This document shows positions 26,690 through 36,378 of a DNA stretch of 64,000 bases, one piece after another. Under the pieces are notes generated by a model. The model did not search any database, was not told the DNA's origin, and was given only the letters and a program-made list of their open reading frames with translations. The stretch is from Scytonematopsis contorta HA4267-MV1. GTDB taxonomy: Bacteria > Cyanobacteriota > Cyanobacteriia > Cyanobacteriales > Nostocaceae. Both the position numbers and the translations under genes were made by a program. Each line of letters starts with the position of its first letter. Position 1 is the stretch's first letter. The DNA lies in assembly GCA_019359035.1 (NCBI GenBank), contig JAHHIC010000043.1, positions 1 to 64,000 of the forward strand, read 5' to 3'.

Positions 26690-27120
26690 GATTCTTCATC
26701 CTTTTTTTCATCTTCAGGTTTGATTTCATTTCTGACATAAAAAAGATAAGCTGCTTTTATGTCTTTTTCATCCACTGCTAAACGTGCTAATTTTCCTTGA
26801 TATATACCGTAAAGTATTTTGTCAAAAAAAACAGTGACTAGTTCTTCTACGTTGCGACGTTTTTTAATACGTGTTTCCGCTCTCCAAGGATATTTGGGGT
26901 CTGCGGTTCTTTCCAAATAAGTAAATATCTCGGTGATGATAGCTGCTCTTAATGTCTCCAAATCTAATATTTGTTGTTGCCTTCTTAATTTATCAAAGAT
27001 TTTATTAATTGGCATCATTAGAGAACTACGCACAAGATTTCTACCTTTAATTTTAGCTTGCCATCCTATTTTTGCTAACTCTTGAATTACTTCAGATGCT
27101 TTAGGTTTATCTGAACTCAT
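26686..27120 (-). CDS. cas11d: Free-standing Cas11d small subunit of I-D
   Basis: 144 aa, helical and basic (VIQELAKIGWQAKIKGRN; SSLMMPINKIFDKLRRQQQI; KYPWRAETRIKKRRNVEELV; YGIYQGKLARLAV). In described I-D systems the small subunit is made by internal translation at the 3' end of cas10d. Here the same region is a separate frame: AAGGAG lies 6-11 nt upstream of ATG 27120, and the ATG overlaps the TGA of the preceding frame as ATGA. Assignment rests on position, size, charge and helical character. Confidence 0.75.
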   Translation of the reverse strand: MSSDKPKASEVIQELAKIGWQAKIKGRNLVRSSLMMPINKIFDKLRRQQQILDLETLRAAIITEIFTYLERTADPKYPWRAETRIKKRRNVEELVTVFFDKILYGIYQGKLARLAVDEKDIKAAYLFYVRNEIKPEDEKKDEES

Positions 27121-29578
27121 AAATTACTCCTTACTGTCATAATTTGATTCATACATTCTTTTATTTGTCTTGTTAAATAAATGCAAGTGGATTCTTTATT
27201 TTTTTGCTTCATATCTGCTGCTTTTTTCTCAATTAAGCGGTCTAGCTCAAAAAATATTCTACTTTCTGAATGCGAAAAAGCTGTAGCCAAAGTGTAAATT
27301 TCTTCTAAATCACTTTTTTTCTTTTTATTTGGGTCTTTATTTCTAGGAATAATATGTAAAATTTCATGTATTTCACGTATTGCCAAAAGTGTTTGCCATA
27401 AAATATCTCCATTACCAATAGGTTCTTTCTTTGGTCTCGTTGAAAGCGTATTTCTTCAGAAGGAACTAATCCTCGCAAACCAGAAGGTACACCATCAAAA
27501 AAAACATCGACTTCACTATGCTCTGTTAAATTTAAAATTGGTATTGCTAGCTCGCTCAATAATACTTTTACACCAAAATGTTTATGAATCATTAAAGTAT
27601 ACTCAATTGCATTGAGATATTTTTCGGTTTTATTATTTCCGACAATAGATAAGGGTAAGGAAATTATATTACCAACAACTTCGGAATTATTAGGTACTAA
27701 AATTCCTTGAGCATTTTCATGTTTAATAGCTATTTGGTAATAATTTTCTTTTTTAAAAAACTCTAAAGTTTGTTTCAAAGAAATACTTACAGCCGAAACA
27801 TCTATTTGCTTTAATTTCTGAAAAATACTTCTAAAGCTTTCGATAAATGGAGCTGTCATAAATGAGTATGGCATAACATGGAGATATAAAAACTTATCTC
27901 CTGCTGATTTATAATTTAATTTCTCGATAGTAAATTGTTGTTGAGCAATTGTGTCTATATGTCGTTTTGGCTCACTTTCTTTTCCTCCTGTTAACCTATT
28001 AGAAAATTGCTGTACCTTGATACCTTTGGGTACATAAACAGACTCCCATTTTTTAGTTTTCTCAGCGGAACTTGCATAACAGGACTGTTCATGATTATTT
28101 TGACAATAAGTAATTAGATGTTGGGAAAAATCACGAATTGCAAGTTCTCTCAAATCTGTCAAATCAAAGCTGATATTATTTACCACGTAAGAAGAAACAA
28201 AATTAATGTCACCTTTTGAAGATGTTGCTGATTGTAATTCTGGTTCTTCTGTTTTATCTCTAGGTAATAAAATGTTTACTTGCTCAATCACCCAATTCAA
28301 CAATTCTTCATAATTTACAGGTAAATTTTTTGCTACTACATAGGCTAAGTAATATCTTTTGTCTAAAAATTTGTAATCTTTATTTTCGGGAATTTGTAAT
28401 GCTTGATAAATATATAGCCAAGGGTCAGAACAACCTCCTTTCGCTTTAGCTAAAGATTTTTTACAATGGTCAGATAAAAATATATAAAATGTTCTCAATA
28501 ATTCACCCAACCTCATCTCTTCTTGGCTATTGGGCATTATTCTATCTTGCTCAATTAAATCCTTGATTTCCAACTCCGAATTTTTAGCCTTAAGTTTTTT
28601 ACGACAATCTTCTTCTTTATCACCTAATTTATATTGCTTACGTTGAATCAAAGTGTTGATATAATTAAAAATATTTAGATAAGATATATCAATATTAAAA
28701 ATTTCTTTTTTAACTTTTATGCCTTGGCTACCATTTTCAATAAACTTACTCCATTCATCAGACTTAATTTGTGTTATTTTTTCTGCTACTAACTCACCTA
28801 TCCTTAATAAGTCATTTTCAGATATTGTTAATTTGTCTTTGCTGACAGGTACTAAATAATGAGTTCCTTGTGGATATAAAAATATTGGTACAGCTTGAAA
28901 ATTCTTAGATAAATACTCAGCTATTTGATTATGAATAATATTAGTTAAAATTCCTCTTTGCTCCGAAACTTTATGAGCAATAAAACAATACTGTTGCTTG
29001 GTAAAGCTATTAACATGTCCAAGAAAATCTTCTTTATGTTTGCGCTCTGAGTACCCTTGAGATAAATCAGCAACATCAGCAGCGCGAATAATCTTACATA
29101 GCTCTATAATTTTTCCCTTTCCCAACTGTGTTGAGTCAGAACGTCTATCTAAACTATCTCCCCTAACACTATTATGTCCTGAATGTCCGCGAATTATCTC
29201 TGTTATATCTTCAACGTAATCACGCCACTTTGGGAAAAAATCATCATATCCAACTTTTTCAATTTCTTTGATAACATTTTCTGTTGTTGCAATCTTACCA
29301 TAGCTCGTATCAATACCACCATAGCTTTTATTTAAATCGTGAATACAAAAAGCAATAGTTAAAACTTTCAATTCCTCATCTGATAATTTCAGAATGCTTG
29401 TCAGTGAGTGAATCAAAAAAACACCAGATATCACATGATTGTAGAGAGACTGACCTTTATGTCCTCCCCACTGAATTATTCGTTGATACTGCTGAAGTCC
29501 TTTGTTTGCGACCTTTTCTATAAATTGAGTTAAAACTGGTAGTTCTTCAATCCCTAAAAATTGTAGGTAGTCAGACAT
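27117..29578 (-). CDS. cas10d: Cas10d (Csc3) large subunit with HD nuclease domain, with an internal -1 frameshift
   Basis: From ATG 29578 (MSDYLQFLGI; AGAGGTG SD upstream) the frame runs 757 codons to a stop at 27305. The HD nuclease is N-terminal: NHVISGVFLIHSL (His48) and FCIHDLNKSYGG (His80-Asp81). After GLRGLVPSEEIRFQRDQRK the frame drifts into Tyr/Phe/Lys-rich nonsense, while the -1 frame continues sensibly as EPIGNGDILWQTLLAIREIH and runs to TGA 27117. The shift point is AAAGAAAGAA (27432-27423), where A-AAG allows tRNA-Lys re-pairing. The fused product is about 820 aa, shorter than the usual 950-1000 because the small-subunit part is separate. A one-base deletion, programmed frameshift or sequence error all fit. 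Confidence 0.85.
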
Positions 29579-29808
29579 ACTTTTCACCTCTTGATGACCC
29601 TGATGGCTATTGAAAAAACAGAAGTATGAAAAAACGGAAGCATACTATTTTGCTCAGGAGATACCCAGCAATCACAATACTGCTCGCTTAAGGTATACGC
29701 TCAGTAAATGTAAATATTTTTGTACTAAATCAAGCTCTAGAAGCTTTATTACAGATACAATAGCTTTAAAGAGTCCAATCTGTCAATACTGTAATTACAA
29801 AAAGTTTG
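29579..29808. promoter_or_regulatory. Divergent cas10d/WYL control region with candidate operator
   Basis: Between the two start codons lie adjacent 16-bp direct repeats, AAAAAACAGAAGTATG (29613-29628) and AAAAAACGGAAGCATA (29629-29644). Within them AGTATG-12 bp-CATACT (29623-29646) forms an inverted repeat. The site is 35-68 bp upstream of the cas10d ATG, where a repressor would sit. Binding by the neighbouring WYL protein is inferred. Confidence 0.4.
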
Positions 29809-30681
29809 ATGCCTAGGAAAAAAGACACAATTACACTGTCAATTCCCTCTGGAACAAAAGAAAAACTAGAAGAAATTGCCCGTAAACTCAGTATTTTTTG
29901 GGGAAAATCACCCAGTATTTCCGGTTTACTGGTGGCTATTTCCCAGGGAGAATACGAAGTAGATAAACCCTTCACACTTAACTCGACCCAAGTAGCAGCA
30001 TTTCAGCAGGCTATAAGACTTTTAACAGATTCTGGATTTATCGAACAAGCACAAACCCTTTCCAGCCTTGTCTTAGAGCGAGGTCAGTTAGAAGCTCCTG
30101 TGCGTCAACTATTATTGCAACAAGTCAGCCAACCTGCGGAAGCATGGCGAATTTTGGTAGACCAACTCCGTCAAAACCAACAGCCATTTCACTTGTTATA
30201 CGCAAACCCGCAAGGTCAAGAATTCGCATTTACAGTTCGTTATGCCGAAATCGCATTTGAAGAAAAACGCTTTTACTTAAATATTTGGTGCGATGAGACA
30301 GAGGACATCAAAAATACAGATTTTCCAGAACTAATACATAATCGCTGTTTGCGTCTCGATAGAATCAAAGGTGTTGTACCAACGAACGGACAATGGCGAC
30401 AAGAAGGCTTAGACTACTTAGAAGTGTACTTACACTTTTTAAGAGGAATGATAAAAGCTTATGAAGCCAAACCAGACGATATCAGTAACGAAGAATTAGA
30501 AGGCTTGCGTAGAGTCGTGCGGCACGTGCATAACCCTTTTTGGTTAATTCGTGAAGTATTACGGTATGGACAAGACTGCGTGGTTGTATCACCCGACAGC
30601 GTGCGCTCCCTTGTCCGCAAAAACCTTAAGTCTTTATGCCAGCATTATGATTTAGAAATTTCTTCTGACAATATCAATTGA
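29809..30681 (+). CDS. WYL-domain regulator with N-terminal ribbon-helix-helix, CRISPR-associated
   Basis: 290 aa from ATG 29809 (a TTG lies one codon earlier). The N-terminus KDTITLSIPSGTKEKLEEIA, then GKSPSISGLLVAISQGEYEV, is a ribbon-helix-helix DNA-binding domain. The central part QPFHLLYANPQGQEFAFTVR, then EKRFYLNIWCDE and NRCLRLDRI, is a WYL domain. A WYL repressor of this layout (Sll7009) controls the I-D system of Synechocystis 6803 and is divergent from its cas10d, as here. A ligand such as a nucleotide or nucleic acid is expected for WYL. The gene is convergent with array 2. Confidence 0.88.
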   Translation: MPRKKDTITLSIPSGTKEKLEEIARKLSIFWGKSPSISGLLVAISQGEYEVDKPFTLNSTQVAAFQQAIRLLTDSGFIEQAQTLSSLVLERGQLEAPVRQLLLQQVSQPAEAWRILVDQLRQNQQPFHLLYANPQGQEFAFTVRYAEIAFEEKRFYLNIWCDETEDIKNTDFPELIHNRCLRLDRIKGVVPTNGQWRQEGLDYLEVYLHFLRGMIKAYEAKPDDISNEELEGLRRVVRHVHNPFWLIREVLRYGQDCVVVSPDSVRSLVRKNLKSLCQHYDLEISSDNIN

Positions 30682-30700
30682 TTAGACTACGCAGACCTAA

Positions 30701-30727
30701 CCCCCCTTCCCTGCGAGGGAAGGGGGG
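30701..30727. terminator. Strong hairpin between the WYL gene and array 2
   Basis: CCCCCCTTCCCT-GCG-AGGGAAGGGGGG, a perfect 12-bp stem followed on the plus strand by AATAAAAAAC. It belongs to the CCCTTCCC dispersed family. It should end WYL transcription and may stop array 2 transcription from running on antisense to the WYL gene. Confidence 0.65.
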
Positions 30728-30748
30728 AATAAAAAACTATATTTTTAC

Positions 30749-32991
30749 TTTTCAATCCCTAATAGGGATTAATTAAAGTTTCAACTAGTATCTAAAGGGG
30801 CTATTCCTATATCTTTGGTGTTTCAATCCCTAATAGGGATTAATTAAAGTTTCAACATTATATGCAGCTTTAGACCAACTAAAGGAGGGAGTTTCAATCC
30901 CTAATAGGGATTAATTAAAGTTTCAACTTGATTAATGATATGATTTTCAACGTAAAATATACTGTTTCAATCCCTAATAGGGATTAATTAAAGTTTCAAC
31001 CTAAAGGGAAAGCTTGGAAGACAGGATAGACACGTTTCAATCCCTAATAGGGATTAATTAAAGTTTCAACCTTGTACTGCGCTATTTGCTGTCCCACTTA
31101 TATAGTTTCAATCCCTAATAGGGATTAATTAAAGTTTCAACACACAAGCTACATCGTGGCAAATAGGGGCAGGAACGTTTCAATCCCTAATAGGGATTAA
31201 TTAAAGTTTCAACAATATTGTGAATCGGGATTGTCTCGATTCTTTTGTTTCAATCCCTAATAGGGATTAATTAAAGTTTCAACTTGACATTATCGCTTCT
31301 AATATCGATGTTTCCCGGGTTTCAATCCCTAATAGGGATTAATTAAAGTTTCAACAGGGGTAGGCATTACGCTAACAGCCGCCAGCTATGTTTCAATCCC
31401 TAATAGGGATTAATTAAAGTTTCAACATGTCCGAGTTGGGGCGTCCGATTGAGTGTGTTCGTTTCAATCCCTAATAGGGATTAATTAAAGTTTCAACATC
31501 GAGAATTCTTTTGCTAGGTGATGAGGTCGAAGTTTCAATCCCTAATAGGGATTAATTAAAGTTTCAACCAAAGTTGTAAACCTAGATTGCCCTCATTGTG
31601 GGTTTCAATCCCTAATAGGGATTAATTAAAGTTTCAACACTTTTATAGCCGTGTTTAATGGCTTCGATTTTGTTTCAATCCCTAATAGGGATTAATTAAA
31701 GTTTCAACATGGACACTGCGGCTACTTTTTTACAGAAAATTGGTGTTTCAATCCCTAATAGGGATTAATTAAAGTTTCAACGGGTTTTATAGAACAACTA
31801 AAATCAGCCATCAAATGTTTCAATCCCTAATAGGGATTAATTAAAGTTTCAACTTTAGGGGTTCAAGCTGCTGGTAATTCTAGACAAGTTTCAATCCCTA
31901 ATAGGGATTAATTAAAGTTTCAACATCAATGCCATTGAAGCCTATACCATCCCTTGATGTTTCAATCCCTAATAGGGATTAATTAAAGTTTCAACCCTAA
32001 AACAAATTTTGTAAATGGTACCGTTGTGTTTCAATCCCTAATAGGGATTAATTAAAGTTTCAACCTTGCTTGATTTCTTGCAGTATAAAGCCTTTTGGTT
32101 TCAATCCCTAATAGGGATTAATTAAAGTTTCAACTCAGTAGCCATATTCTTGTCTCCTTTATTCTTATGTTTCAATCCCTAATAGGGATTAATTAAAGTT
32201 TCAACTTAGATTATTTCCCAGAAGTAGCCGCAAAGTTTGGTTTCAATCCCTAATAGGGATTAATTAAAGTTTCAACCAGACGAAGTTATTACGGGAATGG
32301 CTTTGGGTTGGGTTTCAATCCCTAATAGGGATTAATTAAAGTTTCAACGTAAATGAAATAGTTTTTAGTAATTTAGACGGGTTTCAATCCCTAATAGGGA
32401 TTAATTAAAGTTTCAACCTGTTTGCCCTGGTTGGTTAGAAGAGAATATTAGTTTCAATCCCTAATAGGGATTAATTAAAGTTTCAACACTACACAAAAAC
32501 TAGCTGGAGTACTTTTGTATGTTTCAATCCCTAATAGGGATTAATTAAAGTTTCAACATTTGATAAAATAGGTAAGATAGGTAAATCAAAAGTTTCAATC
32601 CCTAATAGGGATTAATTAAAGTTTCAACTTTCTGTTTTGTATGCTAGCTTTTACTATCTCTTGTTTCAATCCCTAATAGGGATTAATTAAAGTTTCAACG
32701 GAAGAACGGGGTATAAAGATAGCAAATATACTCTTGTTTCAATCCCTAATAGGGATTAATTAAAGTTTCAACCCTAATGTTCCTGCACTTGTAACTGGTG
32801 TACCGGAGTTTCAATCCCTAATAGGGATTAATTAAAGTTTCAACGTGAAAATCTCCGTAAGGCTCTTTACGAAAAAGAGGGTTTCAATCCCTAATAGGGA
32901 TTAATTAAAGTTTCAACCCTGCTTAATAAAATAGCCGAGTGCAATTATATAAAGGTTTCAATCCCTAATAGGGATTAATTAAAGTTTCAAC
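30749..32991 (-). CRISPR. CRISPR array 2, subtype I-D, 32 repeats and 31 spacers
   Basis: 37-bp repeats, plus-strand start GTTTCAATCCCTAATAGGGA and end AAAGTTTCAAC; spacers about 33-37 bp. The crRNA sense is minus, ending ATTGAAAC, with the opposite end of the repeat (GTTGAAAC) almost duplicating it. The leftmost repeat has T for its first G (degenerate trailer end), and all others look identical. The leader lies on the right. The repeat shares its stem and 3' tag half with array 1 but differs in the other half, so the arrays are sister lineages served by one cas set. Confidence 0.97.
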
Positions 32992-33242
32992 GGTTTGCTC
33001 TCAAACGTAATCACTATAAAGTTTTCAAGGTTCAGTTGCGGTAACTGAAAGTAATAATATCGTTTCAGACACCCAAGCGTCAAGTCCGCAAAAATTAAAA
33101 TGACTGAAAGCCTTATATAATGAGGCTTTACAGAATTGCGGTAACCCAAATTAAACTTATTTCGCTGGAAATCAATCATAGCAAGAGTTTGAGCCTTGAA
33201 AATCAATTGACAATTTTTGACACCTATAGGTTACCGAAAGCA
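32992..33242 (-). promoter_or_regulatory. CRISPR leader 2
   Basis: 251 bp, homologous through its length to leader 1 (252 bp): CACTATAAAGTTTTCAAGGT, ATATCGTTTCAGA, AAGCGTCAAG, ATTGCGGTAACC, AAATCAATTGACA. About 70% identity by eye. Confidence 0.8.
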
Positions 33243-33266
33243 TCAAGCAAAAAACAGCTTATTCCA
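33243..33266 (-). pseudogene. Possible vestige of the cas2 3' end
   Basis: Immediately beyond leader 2, at the same distance from the array as cas2 in the other unit, the minus strand reads N-K-L-F-F-A-stop, against N-T-V-F-F-A-stop at the end of cas2. The identical run ATCAAGCAAAAAACA covers it. No further cas2 homology is visible. Confidence 0.4.
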
Positions 33267-33339
33267 ACATCCACAATATCTGATATCTTGCATCTTACGT
33301 ATAAACAACTAATAAAAAAACAGATAACTTGAAAATTGA

Positions 33340-33660
33340 TACTCACTATAAAGAGCTATTCATAGTCCTCTTTAGAGGACTTTAGCTTTTAGACAGGGAA
33401 TTTATTCCCTGGCTGTTGTGAAAAGGGGTGACCGCACTTAAGTGATAACAGTTACAATTGTGACATAGTTTGTTAGCGGTGCAACATGTCAGATATGGAA
33501 AAACCTCCGGTTTATGTAGTTCGTTTTCCGTAACTGTTGTATAAATCCTACATGTTAAAGACTTACACGAACTCTCCAAAATCTTGGGGTTCTTGACGGT
33601 TAAATAAATCAAGCCTTCTAGCAATTTTTGCGTAAGTCCTGTTTCTTTTAATATTTTATC
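33340..33660 (-). mobile_element. Degraded transposon end, possibly IS200/IS605
   Basis: The hairpins AGTCCTCTTTAGAGGACT and CAGGGAATTTATTCCCTG lie side by side at 33367-33411, resembling IS200/IS605 ends in cyanobacteria. The adjoining DNA encodes only short broken frames. No intact transposase is present. Confidence 0.35.
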
Positions 33661-33733
33661 AAAAAAAACCTAGTTATTAAAATTCTTAACTCCCTAAGAT
33701 ATTTTTCCTTCTCACAATGATGAATAGACTTTA

Positions 33734-33878
33734 AGAGGATGTTTGAAAAGTCGAAAAATAAGTAATGACGCAAAATTAAATATATATTGAGATTGCTTCG
33801 TTCCATCTCGTTCGAGTTCGCTGTTCCCGTCTGTTCCTGTGGTTCTTGGTTAACATTGATACTTTTCAAACACCCTCT
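33734..33878. mobile_element. 145-bp MITE with AGAGG(A/G)TGTTTGAAAAGT ends
   Basis: The terminal inverted repeats AGAGGATGTTTGAAAAGT and AGAGGGTGTTTGAAAAGT (read inward) differ at one position. The interior has no coding capacity. The 33,243-34,247 stretch holds no gene; apart from this MITE and the IS-like remnant it is AT-rich spacer ending in the promoter of the pentapeptide gene. Confidence 0.75.
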
Positions 33879-34247
33879 AAACCGCCAACCATATAATATC
33901 CCCCTAACCACTTTTTAAGGCGGTCAGGGGGACAACAAGCTTTCGGTATATAGTTTCTGTATATTTGCTTAACCTATTCTAGACCAGCATTTTCGATTTG
34001 AATAGTGTTAAATATCACTCTTAAAAGTATTTTTATATATTTTTACCTCAACTTCATATTGCAACCCCAAGATTATATCAAAATAAGCTATACATAAGAC
34101 AATGTAATGTTTACATATAAATTTATCGTAAATTCACGGATGATTTATTGATACTTAATGACTTTACCTTGAATAAAATGTCTTATATGTTATGTATGAC
34201 AACACCCATTTACTTAAATATCAGCTAGAAAGCTATCAGTAAAGAAT

Positions 34248-34772
34248 ATGAAAATCACACTTCTCGCAGCCCTTACCTTGTTTGCTTGTATTGGCTTTAC
34301 CCAACAAGCCAAAGCGCTTAATCAGCAGGACTTAGAACAATTAAAGACAGCACGGAACTGTGCCCGATGTGATTTAAGCGGTGCGGACTTATCTCAAATG
34401 AACCTAGCAGGGGTAAATTTACGGGAAGCCAATTTGAAAGGAGCCACTTTAAACCAAGCGAACCTAAGTGGAGCCGATTTAACAGGTGCTGACTTAGAAG
34501 CAGCGAGTTTGAATTCAGCAAATCTATCAGGTGCTTCCTTAACAGGAGCGATTTTGAAATCAGCATCCCTAGAAAACGCTGACTTGACTTTTGCAGGTCT
34601 CATCAGCGCAAATTTGGAAGCAGCAAACTTGAGAGGTGCGAGATTACGTTTAACCAACTTCCGAGCAGCAAACTTCCGTCTAACAACAATGCCAGACGGA
34701 GTAGTCACCTCCGATAAACCCTTTGGCTGGTCATTACAGCAAGGACAACCAGAGAGAACTCCACGGAAATAG
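34248..34772 (+). CDS. Exported pentapeptide-repeat protein
   Basis: 174 aa. Signal peptide MKITLLAALTLFACIGFTQQ, cleaved near AKA-LN. CARCDLSGADLSQMNLAGVN and onward are about 20 A(D/N)LxX repeats forming a right-handed beta-helix (about 43-150). The tail VVTSDKPFGWSLQQ is unstructured. In cyanobacteria such proteins are often thylakoid-lumenal or periplasmic; the role is unknown. The NCARC motif before the repeats could bind a metal or form a disulfide. Confidence 0.88.
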   Translation: MKITLLAALTLFACIGFTQQAKALNQQDLEQLKTARNCARCDLSGADLSQMNLAGVNLREANLKGATLNQANLSGADLTGADLEAASLNSANLSGASLTGAILKSASLENADLTFAGLISANLEAANLRGARLRLTNFRAANFRLTTMPDGVVTSDKPFGWSLQQGQPERTPRK

Positions 34773-34950
34773 GGAAAACAATTCGCAATTCACAATAAAT
34801 CGGCAATTAGGCAATTATTTAGCTAATTGCGAGGTGGGGAATTGGGAATTGCGAATTGGGAGTTGAGGATGAGAACTACGAACTGCGAACTGCGAATTGT
34901 TTATTCCCCACTCCTTATCATTAAAATAAAGACTTTAAATTAAATAAGCC

Positions 34951-36132
34951 ATGCTCAGCCGTATTCAAGAGTTAGCAGCAAAATTATCACCGCGTTTGAT
35001 AGAAATCCGTCGTCACATTCACTCCCACCCTGAGTTAAGTGGACAGGAACACCAAACTTCTGCTTTTGTGGCTGGTGTTTTGTCTTCCAGTGGTTTACAT
35101 GTCCAAGAGGGAGTTGGTCAAACTGGTGTTTTAGGTGAGTTAAAAGGCTCTGGGGAAGACGGTCGCATTTTGGCGATTCGTACTGATATGGACGCTTTAC
35201 CAATTCATGAACGTACTGGTTTGGATTTTTCTTCTCGTTGTCAAGGAATAATGCACGCTTGTGGTCACGATGTCCATACAACAGTTGGCTTAGGTACAGC
35301 AATGGTGCTGTCAGAAATTGCCCAGGATTTACCAGGTAAAGTTCGATTTTTGTTTCAACCTGCCGAAGAAATTGCCCAAGGTGCAAGCTGGATGGTAGAT
35401 GCAGGTGCAATGAAGGATGTTTCAGCTGTTTTAGGTGTTCATGTTTTCCCTTCTATTCCAGCTGGTTCCATTGGTTTGCGTTATGGTGCTTTAACTGCTG
35501 CGGCTGATGACTTAGAGATAATCATTATCGGTGAATCTGGACATGGTGCCCGTCCCCATGAGGCTATTGACGCTATTTGGATTGCTTCCCAAGTCATCAC
35601 CACCCTACAACAAGCTATAAGCCGCACTCAAAATCCTTTAAGACCTGTGGTTTTAAGCATAGGACAAATTAATGGTGGTCGAGCACCAAATATAATTGCT
35701 GACCAAGTTCGTCTTTGTGGGACAGTGCGATCGCTTCATCCAGAAACGCGCACGAACTTACCAAACTGGATAGAGCAAATAGTTTCCAGTGTTTGTCAGT
35801 CTTATGGTGCAAAATACCAAGTTAATTATCGCCCAGGTGTACCGAGCGTACAAAACGATTACGGCTTAACTCAGATTTTTCAGTCAGCAGCAGAAGAAGC
35901 TTGGGGTAGCGACCGGGTGCAAGTTTTACCAGAACCATCTCTTGGTGCAGAGGATTTTTCCGTATATTTAGAACATGCACCAGGTTCGATGTTCCGTTTA
36001 GGAGTTGGCTTTAAAGACAGAAACATTAATTATCCCTTACACCATCCTCAGTTTGAAGTAGATGAGTCTGCAATTTTTACTGGAGTGGTAACTATGGCTT
36101 ATAGCGCTTATAAATTCTGGTCAGCGAGTTAA
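34951..36132 (+). CDS. M20-family amidohydrolase (N-acyl amino acid/IAA-conjugate hydrolase type)
   Basis: 393 aa, full length. Two-domain M20D metallopeptidase: RRHIHSHPELSGQEH, LAIRTDMDALPIHERTG (Asp metal site), IMHACGHDVHTTVGLG (metal Cys/His), LFQPAEEIAQGASWMVDAG (Glu), LGVHVFPSIPAGSIGLRYG, the dimerisation domain from about 180-300, and EPSLGAEDFSVYLEHAPGSM near the end. It hydrolyses amide bonds of N-acylated amino acids; the real substrate cannot be read from sequence. It follows the pentapeptide gene by 178 bp of low-complexity AATTGCGAATT-type repeats. Confidence 0.92.
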   Translation: MLSRIQELAAKLSPRLIEIRRHIHSHPELSGQEHQTSAFVAGVLSSSGLHVQEGVGQTGVLGELKGSGEDGRILAIRTDMDALPIHERTGLDFSSRCQGIMHACGHDVHTTVGLGTAMVLSEIAQDLPGKVRFLFQPAEEIAQGASWMVDAGAMKDVSAVLGVHVFPSIPAGSIGLRYGALTAAADDLEIIIIGESGHGARPHEAIDAIWIASQVITTLQQAISRTQNPLRPVVLSIGQINGGRAPNIIADQVRLCGTVRSLHPETRTNLPNWIEQIVSSVCQSYGAKYQVNYRPGVPSVQNDYGLTQIFQSAAEEAWGSDRVQVLPEPSLGAEDFSVYLEHAPGSMFRLGVGFKDRNINYPLHHPQFEVDESAIFTGVVTMAYSAYKFWSAS

Positions 36133-36138
36133 CAAAAG

Positions 36139-36378
36139 AACCCCACCCCCAACCCCCTCCCCGCACGCGGGGAGGGGGCTACGATAAATGTTGGATGTGC
36201 GGCAACGGGCAGTATACATACAAACTAAGCAAACTAAGCAAACTAAGCAAACTAAGCAAACTAAACAACACAAACAACTAAACACAGACAACTAAACACA
36301 GACAACTAAACACAACAAAAAACCATCAAAAATCGTAGCCCCCTCCCCGCGTGCGGGGAGGGGGTTGGGGGTGGGGTT
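36139..36378. repeat. 47-bp perfect inverted repeat enclosing tandem 9-mers
   Basis: The arm 36139-36185 (AACCCCACCCCCAACCCC and on, ending GGGGGCTACGAT) is the exact reverse complement of 36332-36378. Each arm contains its own hairpin (CCCCTCCCCGC / GCGGGGAGGGG). Between them lie CAAACTAAG in five tandem copies and CAACTAAACACAGA-type repeats. No gene lies in 36133-36634; the rest is AT-rich. Confidence 0.9.

Noticed and set aside
17626-32991. Self-targeting spacers
   Set aside because: No spacer clearly matched other parts of the window by eye; this was not an exhaustive comparison.
33382-33911. Two minus-strand frames of 80-87 codons
   Set aside because: Translations of transposon debris and of the 145-bp MITE, with no recognisable domain.
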